Origin: Burkholderiales bacterium
Lineage (GTDB): Bacteria > Pseudomonadota > Gammaproteobacteria > Burkholderiales > SG8-41
Length of the DNA stretch: 64,000 nucleotides
Direction of reading: 5' to 3'
Assembly: GCA_019744975.1 (NCBI GenBank)
Contig: JAIETP010000025.1
Span: 1 to 64,000, forward strand
The notes below the pieces were generated by a model that worked only from the letters and a program-made list of their open reading frames with translations, did not search any database and was not told the DNA's origin. This document shows positions 8,663 to 17,029 of this stretch, one piece after another. How positions within the stretch are numbered: position 1 is the stretch's first letter; every line of letters begins with the position of its first letter. Made by a program: the position numbers and the translations under genes.

Positions 8663-9634
8663 TTATTTGGGCATTGCGAGTTTGACGACTTCCGCCCACT
8701 TCGCGGTTTCGCTGCGGATCAACGCGGCAAACTGCTCGGGTGTGCTGGCAACCGGCTCGGCGCCGAGTGTTGCGTAACGTTCGATGACCGTCGGCGATTT
8801 CACCGCTTTTTGCATTTCCGCGTTGAGCCGGGTCAGCGCGGGCTTCGGGATGCCTGCCGGGGCCAGGATGCCGCCCCAGGTCGTGACTTCAAAATCCTTG
8901 ATGGATTCGGCGACGGCCGGGATGTCGGGGAAGGCCTTGGCGCGATTGCGACTGGTCACCGCGAGGCCGCGGAGTTTGCCGGAACGTACATGGGGCGAGA
9001 CGCCGTTGATCGGGTCGAACATCAGTTGCACCTGGCCGGACATCACGTCGATGGCAGCCTGGCCGCCGCCCTTGTACGGGATGTGCAGGATGCGGGTGCC
9101 GCTTTTCATCTTGAAGTATTCGCCGGCGAGATGGCCGATGGTGCCGGTGCCGGCGGAGCCGTTGCTCAGGTCACCGGGTCTGGATTTCGCCAGCGTGATC
9201 AGGTCCTTCACGGTTTTTACCGGCAGGGTCGGCGAGACGGCGAGCATGATCGGCCCGTCCACGGCCTGCGAGATCGGCTGGTAATCCTTCTCGACATCGT
9301 AGGGCAGGTCCGGGGTCACGCTGCGGTTGATGGCGAGCGGGCCGGCGCCGGCATAACCGATGGTGTAGCCGTCGGGTGTGGCTTTGGCGAGCAATTGCAT
9401 GCCGATGGCGCCGCCGGCGCCCGGCCGGTTGTCGGCGATGACCTGCTGGCCCATCTGTTTGCTGAGTTCATTGGCGAAGATTCGTGCCGAGGTGTCAGTG
9501 GCGCTGCCGGAGGCGAAGGGAACAAACAACCGTATCGGCCGGCTCGGATAGTCGGCGGCGATGGCGGCGCCGTTCATCATGGTTGCGAACAGGATGATGC
9601 CGAGGCATCCGGTGGAAGCGACTGGGTGTTTCAT
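8663..9634 (-). CDS. Bug/TctC-family periplasmic solute-binding protein
   Basis: 323 residues. The ATG at 9634 has a GGAGA ribosome site. The signal peptide (LGIILFATMMNGAAIAA) is followed by DYPSRPIRLFVPFASGSATD, NRPGAGGAIGMQLLAKA, PDGYTIGYAG and LHIPYKGGGQAAIDV, the standard Bug pattern. It is upstream of the lyase gene on the same strand and divergent from the LysR gene, so it probably captures the substrate of that pathway. No TctA/TctB genes are nearby. The ligand is probably a carboxylate, as in this family. Confidence 0.93.
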   Translation of the reverse strand: MKHPVASTGCLGIILFATMMNGAAIAADYPSRPIRLFVPFASGSATDTSARIFANELSKQMGQQVIADNRPGAGGAIGMQLLAKATPDGYTIGYAGAGPLAINRSVTPDLPYDVEKDYQPISQAVDGPIMLAVSPTLPVKTVKDLITLAKSRPGDLSNGSAGTGTIGHLAGEYFKMKSGTRILHIPYKGGGQAAIDVMSGQVQLMFDPINGVSPHVRSGKLRGLAVTSRNRAKAFPDIPAVAESIKDFEVTTWGGILAPAGIPKPALTRLNAEMQKAVKSPTVIERYATLGAEPVASTPEQFAALIRSETAKWAEVVKLAMPK

Positions 9635-9823
9635 GACTGTTGTCTCCTCGAATATGGGAATACAGGCCGGTTTTTTTGTTGCTGTTTGGCCGCTTGCGAA
9701 ATCAGTCTAACCAATCGCCTTGTTGATGAAATTAGAATTATTCGACGTTTAATTCGACTTTTTGCAACAGTGGATGAATAATCCTTTGTACACAGCAGGT
9801 TAACCAGCCTTTGGAGCCTTGAT
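9635..9823. promoter_or_regulatory. Divergent control region between a Bug gene and a LysR gene
   Basis: This A+T-rich spacer must hold both promoters. Two direct copies of attcgac lie 13 bp apart (about 9739-9758), along with T-N11-A type half sites typical of LysR operators. I cannot place the -10/-35 boxes with confidence. The divergent layout predicts that the LysR protein regulates the 8663-9634 gene and the lyase behind it. Confidence 0.45.
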
Positions 9824-9838
9824 CTGAATATCCGCGCC

Positions 9839-10774
9839 TTGCGCCTGTTCCGCCTGGTGGTGTCCACCGGTTCGCTGGCGGCCGCGGCCGATACCATGAG
9901 CCTCAGCGCGCCGGCGGCGAGCCGCCTGCTTTCACTGCTGGAAACGGAAACCAGGCTGCAGTTGTTCACGCGCGCGCGCCGCCGCCTGACGCTGACCCGG
10001 CAGGGCGAGGTTTTTTACCGGGAAGCCGAACATATCCTCGCCGGCTTTGACGAGATTCCGCGCATCGTGGCCGACATCCGTTCGCGTTCGCAGGGGCAGT
10101 TGCGGCTGGTGACTGCGCCGCGCATCGGCCAGGGTCTGGTGTCACCGGCGCTGGCCTTGTTCCGGCGGGAGCATCCGGGTATCCGCGTGTCGGTGGACAT
10201 GCAGTCGCGTTTCGGCATCGAGGGCAGCGTCGGCACCCGGCTTTATGATCTCGGCATCATTTCGCTGCCGGTATCGCATCCACTGGTGGAAATCGAGAAC
10301 AAGCCGCTGTTCAGGGTGCGTGTGGAGGCCATGCTGCCGGAAAAACACCGCCTCGCCGCCAAAAAAGTGGTCACCGCGCAGGATCTGGCCAGCGAGCCTT
10401 TGCTCGGCTTGTGGCCGGGCCAGCGCTGGCGCCAGCAGGTGGATGATTTTTTCGGTTCCGGCGGAGTGCGGCCGCAGTACGCCGTGGAAACCCGTTCTTC
10501 GCTGATGGCCTGCCAGTTGGTGCGTGACGGCGTGGGCGTGGCCTTGCTCGACCGGATCTGCGCGCAGGCGATTGACCTGCGCGGCGTGGTGATGCGTCCG
10601 CTGGAGCCGGAGCGCTGGATACTGTTCGGTTATGTATACCAGGCACGGCAACCACTGGGATCGAATGCCGTGGCATTTCTGGGCTGCCTGCGTCGCGTAC
10701 TGGAACGGTTTCGTGCGGCGAGTGCCGATAATGCCGCTTCAGTGGTGATGGTGCCGCCGGATGCTCAGGGTTAG
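9839..10774 (+). CDS. LysR-family transcriptional regulator
   Basis: 311 residues from the TTG at 9839. The N-terminal wHTH is clear (LRLFRLVVSTGSLAAAADTMSLSAPAASRLLSLLE). The linker LFTRARRRLTLTRQGEVFYREAE is typical, and a two-lobed effector domain follows. The start is odd. The same frame upstream reads LDLNIRALRLF, the normal beginning of a LysR protein, but no ATG, GTG or TTG lies before it back to a stop at 9779. Translation therefore starts at the late TTG, at the CTG at 9824, or the original start codon has mutated. It is divergent from the Bug/lyase genes it probably controls. Confidence 0.88.
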   Translation: MRLFRLVVSTGSLAAAADTMSLSAPAASRLLSLLETETRLQLFTRARRRLTLTRQGEVFYREAEHILAGFDEIPRIVADIRSRSQGQLRLVTAPRIGQGLVSPALALFRREHPGIRVSVDMQSRFGIEGSVGTRLYDLGIISLPVSHPLVEIENKPLFRVRVEAMLPEKHRLAAKKVVTAQDLASEPLLGLWPGQRWRQQVDDFFGSGGVRPQYAVETRSSLMACQLVRDGVGVALLDRICAQAIDLRGVVMRPLEPERWILFGYVYQARQPLGSNAVAFLGCLRRVLERFRAASADNAASVVMVPPDAQG

Positions 10775-10818
10775 CCCGGGCGCGGCAATGTGGCACCGCC
10801 CCGATTACAATCGTCCTG

Positions 10819-12444
10819 ATGAACAAGGCGCAGGGAAACTGGGATTACGTGATCGTCGGCGCGGGCAGCGCCGGTTGCCTGCTGGCCAACCGTTTGTCTG
10901 CCGATCCCGATGTGTCGGTGCTGCTGCTGGAAGCGGGCGGCAAGGACAACTGGCACTGGATCCACATTCCCGTCGGTTATCTGTATTGCATTGGCAATCC
11001 GCGCACCGACTGGTGTTATCGCACCGAACCCGAAGCCGGATTGAACGGCCGCGTCATCAACTATCCGCGCGGTCGCGTACTCGGCGGTTCGTCGTCGATC
11101 AACGCCATGCTCTACCTGCGCGGCCAGGCCCGCGATTACGATGAATGGGCGCAACTGACCGGCGACAGCGGCTGGTCCTGGCAGCATGCGCTGCCGGCGT
11201 TCATGGACATCGAGGATCACTGGCGCGGCGCGGATGAAAAACACGGTGCCGGCGGCGAGCTGCGTATTGAGACCCCCCGCGTACAGTGGGACATCATTGA
11301 TGCCTTTCGCAATGCCGCCATCGAGTCCGGCATTCCGGCGACGGAGGATTTCAACCGCGGTGACAACCTCGGCGTGTCACGCTTTGAAGTGACGCAGAAA
11401 AATGGTCTGCGCTGGAGTGCATCAAAAGCCTTTCTGCGGCCGGCGCTGCAGCGGCCGAACCTGAAGGTGATGACCGGCGCGCTGGTCAAAAAACTGCGGC
11501 TGGAAGGACGACAGGTCACCGGTGTCGAATTTTTTCAGGGTAATGAGGAATGTTTTGCCGCGGCAAAGCGCGAAACCATCCTCGCAGCCGGCGCCATCGG
11601 CAGCCCGCAGATTCTGCAGTTGTCGGGCATCGGCCCCGGTGCGTTGTTGCAGCAGCATGGCATCCCGGTGATTCACGAACTGCCGGTGGGCGACAACCTG
11701 CAGGATCATCTGCAGCTCCGATTGGCGTTTCGCATCCAGAATGCGCTGACGCTGAACACCATGCTCGACTCCTGGTGGACCAAGGCGATGATGGGTCTGG
11801 AATATGCTTTCCGGCGCAGCGGGCCGCTGACCATGCCGCCGTCGCAGCTCGGCGCTTTCGCCAGATCCGATCCGGGGCAGGCGACAGCCAACCTCGAATA
11901 CCATGTGCAGCCGATATCGCTGGACCGTTTCGGTGCACCGCCGCACCCGTTCCCGGCGTTTACCGCCAGCGTGTGCAACCTGCGGCCGACTTCGCGTGGT
12001 TCGGTGCGCATCAGTTCGGCTGATCCGCGCGCACATCCGGCGATAGCACCCAACTACCTGTCGACCGTGGAAGACCGTGCGGTCGCGGCCGATGCGATCC
12101 GGCTGACGCGGCGCATAGTCAATGAATCCGCGGCGCTGAAGCCGCACACACCCGAAGAATTCATGCCGGGCCCGCAGTACCAGACGGAAGAAGAGCTGGT
12201 GCAGGCGGCGGGGCGAATCGGCACCACGATTTTCCATCCGGTGGGTACCTGCAAAATGGGTCGGGTCGATGACGCGATGGCCGTGGTCGATCCGCAGTTG
12301 CGGGTGCGCGGCATCCTGGGGCTTCGGGTGATCGACGCGTCGGTGATGCCGACCATCACCTCGGGCAATACCAATGCACCGACTCTGATGATCGCGGAGC
12401 GCGGCAGCCGCATCGTGCGCGCTGCACGGCAGACTATGCAATGA
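10819..12444 (+). CDS. GMC-family FAD oxidoreductase (choline/alcohol dehydrogenase type)
   Basis: 541 residues. FAD binding is shown by DYVIVGAGSAGCLLANRLSA near the N-terminus and the GMC signature GRVLGGSSSINAMLYLRG at about residue 85. The second GMC signature is GAIGSPQILQLSGIGP, and the active-site His lies in FHPVGTCKMG. The end ITSGNTNAPTLMIAERG is typical of choline-dehydrogenase-like enzymes, which oxidise primary alcohols. There is no signal peptide. It is followed by a Bug receptor and a c-type cytochrome on the same strand, so an alcohol catabolic unit is plausible, but the substrate is unknown. Confidence 0.9.
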   Translation: MNKAQGNWDYVIVGAGSAGCLLANRLSADPDVSVLLLEAGGKDNWHWIHIPVGYLYCIGNPRTDWCYRTEPEAGLNGRVINYPRGRVLGGSSSINAMLYLRGQARDYDEWAQLTGDSGWSWQHALPAFMDIEDHWRGADEKHGAGGELRIETPRVQWDIIDAFRNAAIESGIPATEDFNRGDNLGVSRFEVTQKNGLRWSASKAFLRPALQRPNLKVMTGALVKKLRLEGRQVTGVEFFQGNEECFAAAKRETILAAGAIGSPQILQLSGIGPGALLQQHGIPVIHELPVGDNLQDHLQLRLAFRIQNALTLNTMLDSWWTKAMMGLEYAFRRSGPLTMPPSQLGAFARSDPGQATANLEYHVQPISLDRFGAPPHPFPAFTASVCNLRPTSRGSVRISSADPRAHPAIAPNYLSTVEDRAVAADAIRLTRRIVNESAALKPHTPEEFMPGPQYQTEEELVQAAGRIGTTIFHPVGTCKMGRVDDAMAVVDPQLRVRGILGLRVIDASVMPTITSGNTNAPTLMIAERGSRIVRAARQTMQ

Positions 12445-12496
12445 TTTGATAATGTTTATTGAGAGTTCAATGAAGGTTCAATGAGGGAGGAGCAAC

Positions 12497-13501
12497 ATGG
12501 TGGATGTGTTTAAAAATATTCTGGTCCTGGCGATTGCCGCTGTTTCGACTGCCGCCGGCGGCGTGAGTCATGCGCAAACGGCATGGAAACCCGAGCGCAA
12601 CATTGAAATCATTGTCGGTTCCAGCGCCGGTACCGGTACCGACCGCACGGCGCGGTTGATGCAGAAAATCTGGCAGGAGCAGAAAGCACTGCCGGTCACG
12701 ACCACGGTGATCAACAAGCCGGGGGCCGGCGGTGCGGTGGCCTGGGCCTATCTCGCGCCGAAGGCGGGCGATGCGCATTTTCTGCTGGTCTCGTCGTATA
12801 ACCTGGTCACCAACCACATCACCGGCCGCAGCAATCTGACGTACACCGATTTCACGCCGATCTCGCTGCTGATCAGCGAATACATCGGTTTTGCGGTGAA
12901 AACCGATTCGCCGTACAAAACCATGGCGGATCTGGCCAGGGCGCTGAAAGAGGATGCGGGCGCGGTGACGGTCGGCACATCGAGCAGCGCCGGCGGCGCC
13001 AACCACATCGCCGTCGGTCTGCTGGCGAAAGCGGCGGGGGCGGACGTCAAAAAACTGAAGGTGGTGATTTACAGCGGCGGCGGTGAGGCGCTGGCGGCGA
13101 TGCTCGGCGGTCATGTCACGCTGTGGGTCAATTCCGCGTCGTCGCTTGCCGCGCCTTATGCAGCGGGCACCATCCGGCCGCTGGCGATTGCGTCACCGCA
13201 GCGCCTGCCCGGTGCGCTGGCCAACCTGCCGACGGCAACCGAGGCGGGCCTGAAGGTGGTGGCCGACAACTGGCGGCTGGTGATTGCGCCCAAGGGTCTG
13301 GGCGCGCCGCAGGTGGGGTATTGGGACAACGCCTTCAAGGCGCTGACCCAGAGCAGGGAATGGAACGATGATCTGGCCGCCGCGCAGATGTCGAACAGTT
13401 ATCGCAACAGCGCCGACACCACACGCTACATCGCCGAGGAGTATGGCGAGATCAAGGGCATGCTGACGGAACTCGGACTGGCAAAAGCACCGGCGAAATA
13501 G
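12497..13501 (+). CDS. Bug/TctC-family periplasmic solute-binding protein
   Basis: 334 residues, with a strong ribosome site (GGGAGGAG) before the ATG. The signal peptide ends near GGVSHAQTA. The body has the Bug framework (PERNIEIIVGSSAGTGTDRTARL, NKPGAGGAVAWAYLA) but lacks the classic HIPYKG loop, reading LKVVIYSGGGEALAAML instead. It therefore belongs to a more divergent branch than the other two Bug proteins in the window. It lies 52 bp behind the GMC oxidoreductase and could bind that enzyme's substrate or product. Confidence 0.88.
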   Translation: MVDVFKNILVLAIAAVSTAAGGVSHAQTAWKPERNIEIIVGSSAGTGTDRTARLMQKIWQEQKALPVTTTVINKPGAGGAVAWAYLAPKAGDAHFLLVSSYNLVTNHITGRSNLTYTDFTPISLLISEYIGFAVKTDSPYKTMADLARALKEDAGAVTVGTSSSAGGANHIAVGLLAKAAGADVKKLKVVIYSGGGEALAAMLGGHVTLWVNSASSLAAPYAAGTIRPLAIASPQRLPGALANLPTATEAGLKVVADNWRLVIAPKGLGAPQVGYWDNAFKALTQSREWNDDLAAAQMSNSYRNSADTTRYIAEEYGEIKGMLTELGLAKAPAK

Positions 13502-13579
13502 TCGGGCTTGATCCAGGTCAAGCCGCTGCGGCGCTGCCGACGTATATTGAATGCCTGTGTCCCACAAGGAGCCTGTGTC

Positions 13580-13996
13580 ATGCGCGATTTGCCGTCCGTT
13601 GCCGGTTTGAGTCTGACCCTGTTGTGTTGCGGCCTGCTGCTGGCGCCACCTGCAATGGCCCAGCCGTCGAAGCCGGGTGAGCAGGTTTACAGGGAGGTGT
13701 GCGTGGTCTGTCATGCCGCGGGCGTGGCCAATGCCCCAAAATTCGGTGACAAAAAAGCGTGGACGCCGCTGATTGCCGAGGGGCAGGCGGTGCTGACTGC
13801 GCATGCCTGGGTGGGTGTGCGCGGAATGCCGGCCAAAGGCGGCAATCCCCAGCTGTCACTGGATGAATTTTCGCGTGCCGCGGCCTATATGGCGCGCGCT
13901 GCCGGCGGCAACTGGAAGGATCCCGATGCGAAGATGCTGGCTGCGATCAAGGCAGAAGAGAAAAAGCGCATCGCAAGCCTGAATACCAAAAAATAG
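13580..13996 (+). CDS. Periplasmic c-type cytochrome (c5-like)
   Basis: 138 residues from the ATG at 13580 (AAGGAG upstream). The signal peptide (LSLTLLCCGLLLAPPAMA) precedes one haem-binding motif, CVVCH, in YREVCVVCHAAGVANAPKFGDKKAW. The distal Met is in RGMPAKGG. This pattern is that of cytochrome c5-type electron carriers. Its position behind a GMC dehydrogenase and Bug receptor suggests it may take electrons from a periplasmic oxidation, but the GMC protein itself has no export signal, so the link is only suggested. Confidence 0.88.
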   Translation: MRDLPSVAGLSLTLLCCGLLLAPPAMAQPSKPGEQVYREVCVVCHAAGVANAPKFGDKKAWTPLIAEGQAVLTAHAWVGVRGMPAKGGNPQLSLDEFSRAAAYMARAAGGNWKDPDAKMLAAIKAEEKKRIASLNTKK

Positions 13997-14018
13997 GCGA
14001 ACTGCAGCATCGCCGGCT

Positions 14019-15764
14019 TTATGTTTCGGCGTCCTGCTGTTCCGTTTTTTGCGTCTTGCTGTCACTGGTCATGTGGTCCAGCACGTAACGCGTCATGCCC
14101 AGCGCCAGTTCGTGTTCACCCATGAACACCTTGCCCGGCATGTCCTTGCGCAGCAGTTCGGCTTCCTCATCGCTGTGGGTGCGCACGATGATGTCGATCT
14201 GCGGATTGAGCATGCGCGCGGTTTCGATCATCTTGTGCGCGCGCGCGGAGTCCGGCATCGCGATCACCAGTATTCGTGCACGGGCGACATGGGCCTGGAT
14301 CAGTACCGCGGGCTCGGCGGCGTCTCCCGATACTGCCGGGATGTTTTTTTTGCGCAATTGTTCGACGGCTTCACGGTTCTGTTCGGCGACCACGACGGAT
14401 ATGCCGCGTTCGACAAGGGCATCGCTGATGCGACGGCCGACACGGCCGTAACCGACGACCAGCACATGTCCTGTCAGCAGCTTCTGGTCAGTGGTCATCG
14501 GCAGTTCCGCCAGCGGGTCATCGCGGCGCTCCATCGCGCGGGCAAGGTCGGAGCGGGAGCGGATCCATTTCTGCAGCGGCTCGATGGCGCTGAACACCAG
14601 CGGGTTCAGCGCAATGGAAATCACCGCGCCGGCGAGGATCAGGCTCTGGCCTTCGGGCGGCAGCAGCTTCAGGGTGACGCCGAGGCCGACGAGGATGAAC
14701 GAGAATTCGCCGATCTGGGCCAGGCTCGCCGACACCGTCAGCGCGGTGTTGAGCGGGTAGCGGAAGAGGACGACGATGGCGAAGGCGGCGAGGGTCTTGC
14801 CGATGACGATGATCAACACGACCACCAGTATCTGCAGGGGCTGCTCGATCAGCATCCGCGGGTCGAACAGCATGCCGACCGATACGAAGAACAGCACCGA
14901 GAAGGCGTCACGCAGAGGCAGTGATTCCTCGGCGGCGCGGTGGCTCAGCGAGGATTCGCGCAGCACCATGCCGGCAAAGAAGGCGCCCAGGGCGAAGGAC
15001 ACCCCGAACAATGCAGCGGACCCGTAGGCGATGCCGAGTGCGGCGGCGATCACGCACAGTGTGAACAGTTCGCGCGAGCCGGTGCGCGCGACCTGCCACA
15101 GGATCCATGGGAAGAAACGGCGGCCTACGACCAGCATCAGTACAACGAACAGCGCGACCTGGCCCAGCGTCAGTCCCAGTGTGGTCCAGACGTTGCGGTC
15201 CTCGGCGCCGGCGCCGGCGAGTCCGCGCGGGTCGCCGCCGAGCCAGCCGGCCAGCGGCGGCAGCAGCACCAATACCAGCACCATCGCGAGGTCCTCGACC
15301 ACCAGCCAGCCAACGGCGATGCGGCCGGTCATCGAGTCGAGCACGCCGCGCGCCTCCAGCGCCTTCAGCAGCACCACTGTGCTCGCCACCGACAGCGCGA
15401 GGCCGAAGACGAGGCCGGCGCCCAGGCTCCAGCCCCAAAGCGCGGCCACGCCCATGCCCATGGCCGTGGCGACCGTCATCTGCGCGACCGCACCGGGCAG
15501 CGCGATTTTGCGTACTGCCAGCAGGTCGTCCAGTGAAAAATGCAGTCCGACGCCGAACATCAGCAGGATCACGCCGATTTCGGCGAGTTGCGCCGAGAGG
15601 TCGGCATCGGCGACAAAACCTGGTGTGAACGGGCCGATCAGCACGCCGGCCAACAGGTAGCCGACCAGCACCGGCAGTTTCAGCCTTGCGGCGATCAGGC
15701 CGAAGATCAGCGCCAGCCCGAAGGCGGCGGCGATGGTGGTGATCAGGTTGATGTTGTGCGGCAC
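14019..15764 (-). CDS. Kef-type monovalent cation/proton antiporter (CPA2) with TrkA-N domain
   Basis: 581 residues from the GTG at 15764, chosen because GGGAGA stands 8 nt upstream. The frame is open to 15827, but the extra residues are hydrophilic and unlike the family. The first 390 residues form about 12 membrane segments of the Na+/H+ exchanger fold. The C-terminal cytoplasmic part starts with the Rossmann motif VLVVGYGRVGRRISDAL (TrkA-N), which binds nucleotide and gates the channel. The protein resembles KefB/KefC or YbaL. Without the glutathione-binding residues checked I do not choose between them. Confidence 0.9.
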   Translation of the reverse strand: MPHNINLITTIAAAFGLALIFGLIAARLKLPVLVGYLLAGVLIGPFTPGFVADADLSAQLAEIGVILLMFGVGLHFSLDDLLAVRKIALPGAVAQMTVATAMGMGVAALWGWSLGAGLVFGLALSVASTVVLLKALEARGVLDSMTGRIAVGWLVVEDLAMVLVLVLLPPLAGWLGGDPRGLAGAGAEDRNVWTTLGLTLGQVALFVVLMLVVGRRFFPWILWQVARTGSRELFTLCVIAAALGIAYGSAALFGVSFALGAFFAGMVLRESSLSHRAAEESLPLRDAFSVLFFVSVGMLFDPRMLIEQPLQILVVVLIIVIGKTLAAFAIVVLFRYPLNTALTVSASLAQIGEFSFILVGLGVTLKLLPPEGQSLILAGAVISIALNPLVFSAIEPLQKWIRSRSDLARAMERRDDPLAELPMTTDQKLLTGHVLVVGYGRVGRRISDALVERGISVVVAEQNREAVEQLRKKNIPAVSGDAAEPAVLIQAHVARARILVIAMPDSARAHKMIETARMLNPQIDIIVRTHSDEEAELLRKDMPGKVFMGEHELALGMTRYVLDHMTSDSKTQKTEQQDAET

Positions 15765-15833
15765 TCGCAGTGTCTCCCGGTTTTTGCTGGTATATAACAC
15801 ATTGCCGGCGCGGGTTCCGGCATGCATCCGTGT

Positions 15834-16178
15834 TCAGTCATGGATGTCGCGACTGTCGCGCGGTACCTGCGCACGTTCGGTCATGCCGTAGTCGCGGATG
15901 ACGCCGGCGACGCGCAGCCGGTAATCGCGGAAAATCCCGCCGCGCCCCAGCACCTGCGCTTCACGGTGTCGTTCCAGCGCGCGCCAGCGGGCGACCGCAG
16001 CCTCATCGCGGAACACCGACAGCGAGAGGATTTTGCCGGGCTCGTTGAGGCTCTCGAAGCGTTCGATTGAAATGAAGCCGTCCACCTGTTCCAGCAGCGG
16101 GCGCAGGCTGGCGGCGAGATCCAGATATTCCTGCCGGCGGCCGGCGGCGGGCCATACTTCGAAGATGATTGCGATCAT
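15834..16178 (-). CDS. Antibiotic-biosynthesis-monooxygenase (ABM) domain protein
   Basis: 114 residues from the ATG at 16178 (MIAIIFEVWPAAGRRQEYL). It has the short ferredoxin-like beta-alpha-beta pattern of the ABM family, including FISIERFESLNEPGKILSLSVFRDEAAVARWRA. Such proteins are small monooxygenases, haem-degrading enzymes or stress proteins, and the substrate cannot be read. It starts 13 nt after the SDR gene's stop on the same strand, so the two are probably cotranscribed. Confidence 0.82.
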   Translation of the reverse strand: MIAIIFEVWPAAGRRQEYLDLAASLRPLLEQVDGFISIERFESLNEPGKILSLSVFRDEAAVARWRALERHREAQVLGRGGIFRDYRLRVAGVIRDYGMTERAQVPRDSRDIHD

Positions 16179-16191
16179 TGGCGTATGTCTT

Positions 16192-16947
16192 TCAGAACGC
16201 AAAGCGGCGCATGCCGCCGTCGACCGGGATCACCGTGCCGGTGATGTAGCTGCCGCGTTGTGATGCGAGGAACACTGCCATCGCGGCGATTTCCTCCGGC
16301 TCGCCGTAGCGGCCGAGCGGAATTTCATGCTGTTCCTCGTGGGCACGGAATTCAGGCGAGTACTTGCGGCGGATCTGTTCGCTCATGATGCGGCCGGGCG
16401 CGAGGCAGTTGACGGTGATGCCGTGTTTGCCGACTTCGCGCGACAGGCCTTTCGACCAGCCATGGATGGCGGCCTTGGCCGGTGTGGCGGCGAGCAGTGC
16501 GTCGGGTTCGGATTTGCCAGAGAGGTTGATGACGCGACCCCAGCGGCCTTTAATCATGTCCGGCAGCACGGCGTGGGTCAGCTGGCGTACACGGACAAAA
16601 TTGAGCTGCATCACGCTGACCCATTCTTCCTCGGGCGCATCGATCGTGATTGCCGGTCGGCTGCCGCCGGCGCTGTTGATCAGGATATCGACATGGCCCA
16701 GTGCGGCACGGGCGGCATCGGCGAGTTTCTGCGGTGCGCCGTCCTGCATGATGTCGGTTTCCACGATGGTCGGTGCAGCGCCGCCGGCCGCAGTGATTTC
16801 CCGCGCCAGCACTTCGAGCAGTTCGCGCCGCCGCGCCGCGATGCAGATTTTCACGCCTTCAGCCGCCAGCATTTTGGCGATGGCACGGCCGATGCCCTGG
16901 CTGGCACCGGTGACGAGTGCGGTTTTACCCTTCAGTTGCAAATCCAT
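16192..16947 (-). CDS. Short-chain dehydrogenase/reductase (SDR), FabG-like
   Basis: 251 residues from the ATG at 16947 (MDLQLKGKTALVTGASQGIG). The cofactor motif TGASQGIG, the NSAG motif in ILINSAGGSRP and the C-terminal GSYITGTVIPVDGGMRRF are all present. At the catalytic site the sequence reads VINLSGKSEPDALLAATPAKAAIHGWSK. The Ser-Tyr-Lys triad is therefore altered, with no clear Tyr before the xxxK. This may be a divergent or inactive SDR. The longer frame from 17022 runs through a palindromic repeat and is rejected. Confidence 0.85.
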   Translation of the reverse strand: MDLQLKGKTALVTGASQGIGRAIAKMLAAEGVKICIAARRRELLEVLAREITAAGGAAPTIVETDIMQDGAPQKLADAARAALGHVDILINSAGGSRPAITIDAPEEEWVSVMQLNFVRVRQLTHAVLPDMIKGRWGRVINLSGKSEPDALLAATPAKAAIHGWSKGLSREVGKHGITVNCLAPGRIMSEQIRRKYSPEFRAHEEQHEIPLGRYGEPEEIAAMAVFLASQRGSYITGTVIPVDGGMRRFAF

Positions 16948-16977
16948 CGGCGGTGATCCTTTTAAAAATAGTGATGC

Positions 16978-17029
16978 ATGAGGATTGAGGGGCGCATTGC
17001 CACGGTTTTGCTCAATCCGCAATCCTCAT
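16978..17029. repeat. Palindromic GAGGATTG-type repeat overlapping the hpnD stop codon
   Basis: atgaggattgagg (16978-16990) and the inverse ctcaatccgcaatcctcat (17011-17029) form an imperfect hairpin. The same motif family (core gaggattgcgga) recurs inside the ABC ATPase gene at 34256-34345. The right arm supplies the hpnD stop codon (17026-17028), so the insertion has set the 3' end of that gene. Confidence 0.65.

Noticed and set aside
14049-15797. Large plus-strand open frames opposite the Kef-type antiporter
   Set aside because: Repetitive, His/Gln/Arg-rich sequences typical of the antisense of a G+C-rich membrane-protein gene.
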